Shown here: positions 17,686 through 22,716 of the stretch, piece by piece
Numbering within the stretch: position 1 is the stretch's first letter
Layout of the letters: every line of letters begins with the position of its first letter
Source of the DNA: an uncultured bacterium
GTDB taxonomy: Bacteria > Patescibacteriota > Gracilibacteria > BD1-5 > UBA6164
Direction: 5' to 3'
Length of the DNA: 22,716 nucleotides
Assembly: GCA_947311335.1 (NCBI GenBank)
Contig: CAMZKR010000063.1
Span: forward strand, 1 to 22,716
The notes under the pieces: model-generated
What the model saw: the letters and a program-made list of their open reading frames with translations, nothing else
What the model was told of the DNA's origin: nothing
Database searches by the model: none
Made by a program: the position numbers and the translations under genes

Positions 17686-19371
17686 ATGATAAAACTATCA
17701 AAGTTTCCATTTAAAACACTTAAAACTAGACCAAAGATTAGTGATAATATTTCAACTAGTATATTACTTCAAGCCTGATTTATAAGGCAAACTATGGCTT
17801 GAGTTTATGAATATTTACCACTTTGATACAAAGTTTTAAAAAAAATAGAAGATATAGTTAGAGATGAAATGAATAAAGCAGGCTATCACGAAATGCTTAT
17901 GTCTATTTTAACTCCAAAAGAATTATGGGAAAAAACTGAAAGATGGGAAATTCCTGAATATTTTAAAGTTCCAGCTTGGGGAACAGCTGAATATAGAATA
18001 AGTCCAACAAATGAAGAGAATGTTAGTCCAATATTAAATGAATTTATACAATCATATAAAGATTTACCAACTTGCGTTTATCATATACAAAAGAAATTTA
18101 GAAATGAAAAAAGAGCAAAATCAGGACTTTTAAGATGAAGAGAGTTTATTATGAAAGATGCTTATTCTTTTCATAGAAATATAAAGGATTTTGAGAAATT
18201 TTATAAGTGAGCGATAAAAGCTTATTTTAATGTTTTTGAAAGACTTTGATTAGGTAAAGATACAGTTATGGCTGATGCAGATGGATGAGCTATTTCAGAT
18301 AAAAATTCTCATGAATTTCAAACTTTTCTTTCAATTTGAGAAGATATAATAGTTCAAGATTCAAAAGGATATTGTTATAATTTAGAAATAGCTTCAGGAA
18401 TAGCAGATGAAAAAAATATAAAAGAAAAAGAACTACAAATAAAATATATAGATTCTATTCCTGAAATTGTAACTATGGAAAAAATGACTTCATATTTTGA
18501 ACATAATGATTGGCAAATGTTAAAAACAGTTGTTTATAAAACCAATTCTTGAAGATTTTTTAGTATTTGTTTAAGATGAGATTTGGATATAAATGAATTG
18601 AAATTATCAAAATTTATAAAAAATAAATATGGAGAATGATTCAAACAAGCTAATATTGAAGATTTGAAAAAATTATGAACAGTTAGATGATTCATTACTC
18701 CTTTAAAAGATTCTAAATTAAAAATGGATAATTATTGAGATAATTCTATTAAAACTGTTAAAAATTTTTTTTGATGAGCAAATATTATTGCAAAATCAAC
18801 TAAAAACATAAATTTAAAAGATTTAGATATAAAAGAATTTTGAGATTTTAATATTCCTAAAGAATGATTTACTTCAATAAATATAAAATGAGAGAAACTA
18901 AGTTTTAAAAAAGCATGTGAAGTTTGAAATATATTTCACCTTTGAACTAAGTATTCAAAACCATTTGGATTAAGTTATTTAGATAAAAATAATAAAATGG
19001 TAACTGAAGTTGAAATGTGATGTTATGGTATATGAGTATCAAGACTTATGTGAGTTATAGCTGAATATTTTATGACAGAAAACGGAATTGCTTGGCCAAA
19101 AAATATAGCTCCAGCAGATTATTATATAATAATTATATGAGAAGAAAATATTGATAAAGCTATAAAATTATCTAAAATCTTAGAACAAGATTGAAAAGAT
19201 GTAATAATTGATGATAGAAAATGAAGAAAATTTGGTTTTTGACAAAAAGTGAGAGATTCAGAATTATTTGGTATTCCAAATAAGATAATCATCTCACCAA
19301 AAACTATAGAAGCTTGAGGTTATGAATTAAAAGAAAGATGAAAAAAAGAGCAAATTATTAAATTTCAATAA
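17686..19371 (+). CDS. proS: Proline--tRNA ligase, bacterial type
   Basis: 561 aa, the length of the bacterial form with the inserted editing domain. It charges tRNA-Pro. Class II motif 1 lies around AGVYEYLPLGYKVL...MLMSILTP, motif 2 at R139 (KKFRNEKRAKSGLLRGREF, then MKDAYSFH), and motif 3 at residues 445-453 (GCYGIGVSR). The insertion between motifs 2 and 3 (roughly 220-400) corresponds to the INS domain that deacylates mischarged Ala-tRNA-Pro; it is recognisable but divergent (GTVRGFITPLK). The C-terminal anticodon-binding domain has LEQDGKDVIIDDRKGRKFGF and ends IIKFQ. It stands 101 nt after proC and ends in a strong terminator. Confidence 0.96.
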
Positions 19372-19410
19372 AAAACAGACTATTTATTAGATAATAAATA
19401 GTCTGTTTTT
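19371..19410. terminator. Strong bidirectional terminator between proS and thyA
   Basis: An 18-bp perfect stem (19371-19388 with 19393-19410) closes a 4-base AGAT loop. It has an A-run on one flank and a T-run on the other, so it works on both strands and serves the convergent proS and thyA genes. It is the strongest hairpin in the window. Confidence 0.92.
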
Positions 19411-19416
19411 TATTGT

Positions 19417-20445
19417 TTAGGAACAACATCATTTTTTCTTTCTTTCTTCAAATCATCAGATATTAGCAATAGGAGCTTTTATTGGTGGATGTGGATTATA
19501 GTCAATTAATTCAAAATCTTCAAATTTAAAGTCATCTATATCTTTTATATCTGGATTTAATTTCATAGTTGGGAATGTTTTTGGGCTACGAGATAATTGT
19601 TTTTTTATTTGATCCATATGATTAGAATAAAGATGAGCATCTCAAAATGAATGAACAAACTCTCATACTTCAAATCCAGTAACTTGGGCTACCATTTGTA
19701 AAAGTAAAGCATAACTTGCTATATTAAATGGTACTCATAAAAATATATCAGCACTTCTTTGATAAAGTCATAAATTTAGTTTATTTCAGTGTGTTACAGC
19801 AAATTGGAAAGTTGTATGACAAAAAGGAGGTACATGATTTTTATTTTTTTCAGAAGCCATATGGTATATAAAACTTGGATTCCAAGCAGATACTACATAT
19901 GATTTTCTAAATGGTTTTTCCTTAAGTCATTCTATTACCCAAGCTAGTTGATCTATTTCTTGTCAATCTTCTCTAGGCCATTTTCTCCACATTTTTCAAT
20001 AAATAGTTTTTAATTCTCACCATTTTATTACAAATGGATTATTTTTTGGAAGATTAGTTAGTTTATCTATAAATTCTTTTTGTGATAAATCTTTTTTTGG
20101 TTCATTTTCTAAACAATGCATATGATAACCTTTCCAAGCCCATTCATCCCAAATATGCACATTATTATCTAGTAAATATTTTATATTTGAACTTCAACTT
20201 AAAAACCAAAGAAGTTCTATTAAAATTCATCTAAAAAATACTTTTTTAGTAGTTAATAGAGGAAATCATTTAGATAAATCAAATCTTATTTGTCTACCAA
20301 AAACAGATCTTATATGAGGAGGGATTTCTCATTTATTTTTATAATCTTCTAAAACTTCTTTATTAAAAAATAGTTCTTTATTTGATCAATTATCTATTAT
20401 ATCTTGAAGTAAGTCTAAATATTGTTGTTCAGGATAGTTATTCAT
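19417..20445 (-). CDS. thyA: Thymidylate synthase
   Basis: 342 aa. ThyA methylates dUMP to dTMP using methylene-tetrahydrofolate. The phosphate-binding arginine loop is HIRSVFGRQIRFDLSKGFPLLTTKK, the active-site cysteine is C209 (PPFCHTTFQF), and [26 protein letters not shown] plus the GDAHLYSNHMDQI block complete the folate and dUMP sites. The insertion around residues 105-150 is of the longer ThyA type (E. coli is 264). The tail after HPPIKAPIANI adds GGFEERKKGCCS, a lineage-specific end. It is the last gene of the CYTH-dcd-thyA operon, 28 nt after dcd. Confidence 0.97.
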
Positions 20446-20473
20446 AATTTTTAATATTTTAAAAATAAATTAT

Positions 20474-21013
20474 TTATTGTTTTTCTTTATATGATGTCCA
20501 ATTTTCTTTTGAATATCTACCTATTTTTTTATAATTTTGTTCTGGATGAGAACTAATTGTAGAAAATAGAAGTTGAGCTATTTCCATTTTTGGTCTTAAT
20601 ATTATAGGAACACTGTTTAAATTACAAAGTTCAAAAGCTATATTTAGATAGTGTCCAGGATTTATAAGTCAGGCAGTATTGTGTACTATTAGTCATATTC
20701 TAGCTAGAGAACTCTTTCATGATAACTGAATTAGATATTTATCTGATCCAAAATAATCAATAGATTTTCAAAGTATACTAACTCAAGGATGTAAAACAAA
20801 AGTTTCATCATCTTTAATTATTATTTCTTTATATTTTGGTAATTCTTTTTTTACTGGATCTATATATGGAGTTCTATGTCTACCAAATACTAGAAATTCA
20901 TTTCATAAAAGGATATCGTAACTAGCTGGTTGTAACCTATTTATATCAAAGTCTGATATAGCTATATCTTTTTTATTTATAGCTTTTTTTATATCTATAT
21001 CTGAAAGAAACAT
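20474..21013 (-). CDS. dcd: dCTP deaminase (possibly bifunctional dCTP deaminase/dUTPase)
   Basis: 179 aa. Dcd converts dCTP to dUTP, the source of dUMP for ThyA, whose gene follows. The N-terminal part has QPASYDILLGNEF; the core has GKSSLARIGLIVHNTAG, then INPGHYLNIAFELCN, where the glutamate aligns with the catalytic Glu of the family. The TAG...PG version of this stretch resembles the bifunctional enzymes (Methanocaldococcus, mycobacteria) more than the E. coli TAHRIDPG form, so it may give dUMP directly; this cannot be settled by eye. No separate dut gene is in the window. Confidence 0.92.
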
Positions 21014-21019
21014 ATTTAT

Positions 21020-21733
21020 TTATTTATGAGTAAAATCTTTTATTTTTCAATTATCTGATAAAATAAAATACTTATCTGTACCATAATATTTTTCCCAGTT
21101 TTCATTATAATATTTAAACATTTTTGCTAATTTATCTTGATTTAATTCTGTAAGCTCCAATTCATTTAATAATTTTCTTATATTTTCTTCTGCTTTTTCA
21201 GCATCTTTTCTTGAAGAAACAACCATTTCAAATTCTGACAAATATCAATATCAAGCATTTTTATCAATAGTTATATTTATATTATTTTTTGATTTGTATT
21301 CTTCTCTTTTTCTAGACCATTTTGCTTGATATTCAAAATCACTATCTAATAAAATTTTATCTAAATCATCTATTTTTTTGTTTTTAAATATATGTTCCCA
21401 TTCAAGTCTTACTATTCAATTAGAGCTTGTTGTATCATCAATAGCTAATTTTATTACAAGTATTGAATTCCCTTTTTCATATCTAGTTCTAAAAGAATGT
21501 TTTCAATTAAGAGATAAAATATTTTTTAAGCTTTCTTGTTTTTCTTTTGGTAAGATTTTTATAATATTTTCTTTTAGTTTATGAAAATCTCATCAAATAA
21601 AATAATGATTTAATTGTGAATTTTGTCATAAAAACTTTAAATCTATTAATTTATGTTTTAAATTTTCTTTAAATTTATCTTTATTTTCTTTTGACGATAA
21701 AAGTACTTTTATTTCTACTTCATAATTATGCAT
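21020..21733 (-). CDS. CYTH-domain protein (predicted triphosphatase/class IV cyclase-like)
   Basis: 237 aa. The N-terminus has the ExExK signature (EVEIK, residues 5-9) after MHNY. Later strands show SFRTRYEKGNSILVIKLA (the RxR...K pattern), VRLEWEH, WSRKREEY and DKNAGYGYLSEFEMVV, where acidic and basic residues of the triphosphate tunnel are expected. CYTH enzymes hydrolyse inorganic triphosphate, thiamine triphosphate or nucleotides, or make cAMP; the substrate here cannot be predicted. The C-terminal helix (170-237) is rich in K/E. It is the first gene after a good promoter and 6 nt before dcd. The linkage to dcd and thyA hints at a nucleotide triphosphate role, which is inference. Confidence 0.82.
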
Positions 21734-21773
21734 ATCTCTTTGTATTTTTATAGATTAAAAATCATTGGAAAAG

Positions 21774-21801
21774 ATTATATTTAGTATGATTATTTAGTCA
21801 A
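21774..21801 (-). promoter_or_regulatory. Promoter of the CYTH-dcd-thyA operon
   Basis: Read on the minus strand, TTGACT (21796-21801) and TATAAT (21774-21779) are separated by 16 bases, with a predicted start near 21767, about 34 nt before the CYTH ATG. This is the best consensus match among the promoters seen here. Confidence 0.65.
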
Positions 21802-21819
21802 TTGTAAAGTAGGTATTCT

Positions 21820-22293
21820 TTAAAAAATACTTATTTTATCTACAAATAATATACCATTTAAATGATCTATTTCATGTTGAACTATTCTTGCACTTAAATT
21901 ATCTAAAATCAAAGTTTTAGATAATCATTTATGATCTAAAAAATTTAATTTTATTTGTGTAAATCTAATTACTTTTCATTTTTTTCAAGGTACTGAAAGA
22001 CATCCTTCCTCATCTAATTTTATTTCATTAGAATGTTCTAAAATTTTAGGATTTATCATCATAATAGTTTTAGCATCTTTATCATCCCGATTTTTAAATA
22101 AACTTACAACTATAAGTCTTTTGTTTGTTCATATTTGAGGAGCGGCTAATCAAACACCACCATTATCAGGATCTTTTATATATCTTTTCATTTCTTTTCC
22201 CAGTTTTACATATTTTTTTATCTCAGAAAGTTTTATCTCTTCGCTTACTTTTCTCAAAATAGGGTTATCTAATCAAGTTTCTATATGTAGCAT
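21820..22293 (-). CDS. def: Peptide deformylase
   Basis: 157 aa. Removes the formyl group from nascent proteins. All three metal-site motifs are present: motif 1 GVGLAAPQIG, motif 2 EEGCLSVPG with ligand C98, and motif 3 HEIDH with ligands H140 and H144 and catalytic E141 (QHEIDHLNGILF). TGA supplies the second motif 1 glycine, the last motif 1 glycine and the motif 2 final glycine. Length is slightly shorter than E. coli Def (169). Residue 69 (22087-22089 on the plus strand) is a rare CGG codon. It lies upstream of, but transcribed separately from, the CYTH operon. Confidence 0.96.
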
Positions 22294-22384
22294 AATTTTA
22301 TTTAGATTTAATATGATTTTATTATAGTGAAAAAGGAGAATAAAGCTAGATAATTTTGATATTGTAATATAGTTTTTTTTATGA

Positions 22385-22413
22385 CTTATATTTAAAAGAA
22401 TTAATTATCTCAA
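22385..22413 (-). promoter_or_regulatory. Candidate promoter of def
   Basis: On the minus strand, TTGAGA (22408-22413) and TATAAG (22385-22390) are 17 bases apart, predicting a start near 22378 and an 85-nt leader before def. The match is good but the region is AT-rich. The rest of 22294-22537 has no gene that I can support. Confidence 0.45.
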
Positions 22414-22537
22414 AAGATAAGTTAAAATAAAAAATTAAGGGTTCTAAATATATAAAACAGATAGATTTTTAAGGGAATAAAAAAATAAATTTAATAACAA
22501 TTTAGGTGGTAAATTTATATACTACTACTAGATTGTA

Positions 22538-22716
22538 TTAGAAAAAAGATTTTATTATAAATCAAATAATTATTCAAAATGTTGTTGTAATAATTCATAC
22601 TAGTATTTGATCTTTATTTTTTTTCCAAAAATTTTCTTTTATTATTAATTTATTTTTAATTTTTATTATAGAGTATATAGATCAAACTAAAAATAACAAA
22701 TAAAGTAAAAATATAA
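22538..22716 (-). CDS. C-terminal part of an unidentified membrane protein (partial at window edge)
   Basis: 59 codons are open to the window edge with UGA = Gly, ending at a TAA at 22538-22540. The translation is a hydrophobic helix (IFLLYLLFLVG), a basic/polar stretch (KIKNKLIIKENFWKKNKDQ), and a second helix with glycines spaced in it (VGIITTTFGIIIGFIIKSFF). The TGA codons at GxxxxxxxG-like positions in the last helix and the loop/TM alternation suggest a real gene; no family is recognisable from so short a piece. It could still be chance AT-rich sequence. Confidence 0.45.

Noticed and set aside
1..22716. CRISPR array, insertion sequence or prophage
   Set aside because: No regularly spaced direct repeats, no transposase or phage genes, and no terminal repeats with target duplications were seen; the genes are all housekeeping or transport.

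Overview
The window is very AT-rich. Every convincing gene reads through only if UGA codes for glycine: in-frame TGA codons sit at invariant glycines of ribosomal proteins, P-loops, KH motifs and deformylase motif 1, and genes end only at TAA or TAG. This is translation table 25, known from Candidatus Absconditabacteria (SR1) and Gracilibacteria (BD1-5) of the CPR/Patescibacteria. The missing L30 gene between rpsE and rplO also fits CPR. I cannot choose between the two phyla from this window. All coordinates assume UGA = Gly, so a standard-code gene caller would shatter every gene.

Layout. (1) 46-2185, minus strand: pheS followed by an overlapping isoprenylcysteine-methyltransferase-like membrane protein; pheT is absent. 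(2) 2186-2443: a divergent control region with a 16-bp palindrome, a good sigma70-like promoter and a structured leader. (3) 2444-12377, plus strand: a long ribosomal protein operon rplC-rplD-rplW-rplB-rpsS-rplV-rpsC-rplP-rpmC-rpsQ-rplN-rplX-rplE-rpsN-rpsH-rplF-rplR-rpsE-rplO-secY (S10/spc order without rpsJ and rpmD), closed by a hairpin terminator. (4) 12459-15796, plus: a cation diffusion facilitator, a YifB/ComM-type AAA+ protein and a TtcA-like tRNA thiolase. (5) 15797-19371, plus: a promoter and leader with a terminator-like hairpin, then proB, proC and proS, so two proline biosynthesis genes sit beside prolyl-tRNA synthetase; proA is not here. A strong bidirectional terminator separates this from (6) 19417-22293, minus: def, then a separate promoter driving a CYTH-domain protein, dcd (dCTP deaminase) and thyA (thymidylate synthase), a short dTMP supply operon. 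(7) The right edge holds the C-terminal part of an unidentified membrane protein on the minus strand.

The gene content is mostly housekeeping: translation, protein export, tRNA charging and modification, proline and thymidylate metabolism. I found no CRISPR array, insertion sequence, prophage, tRNA or rRNA. The least ordinary parts are the pervasive UGA recoding, two rare CGR arginine codons of uncertain meaning, initiation regions without Shine-Dalgarno sequences, the structured leaders before rplC and proB, and the incomplete proline cluster. I saw no convincing wholly new system.
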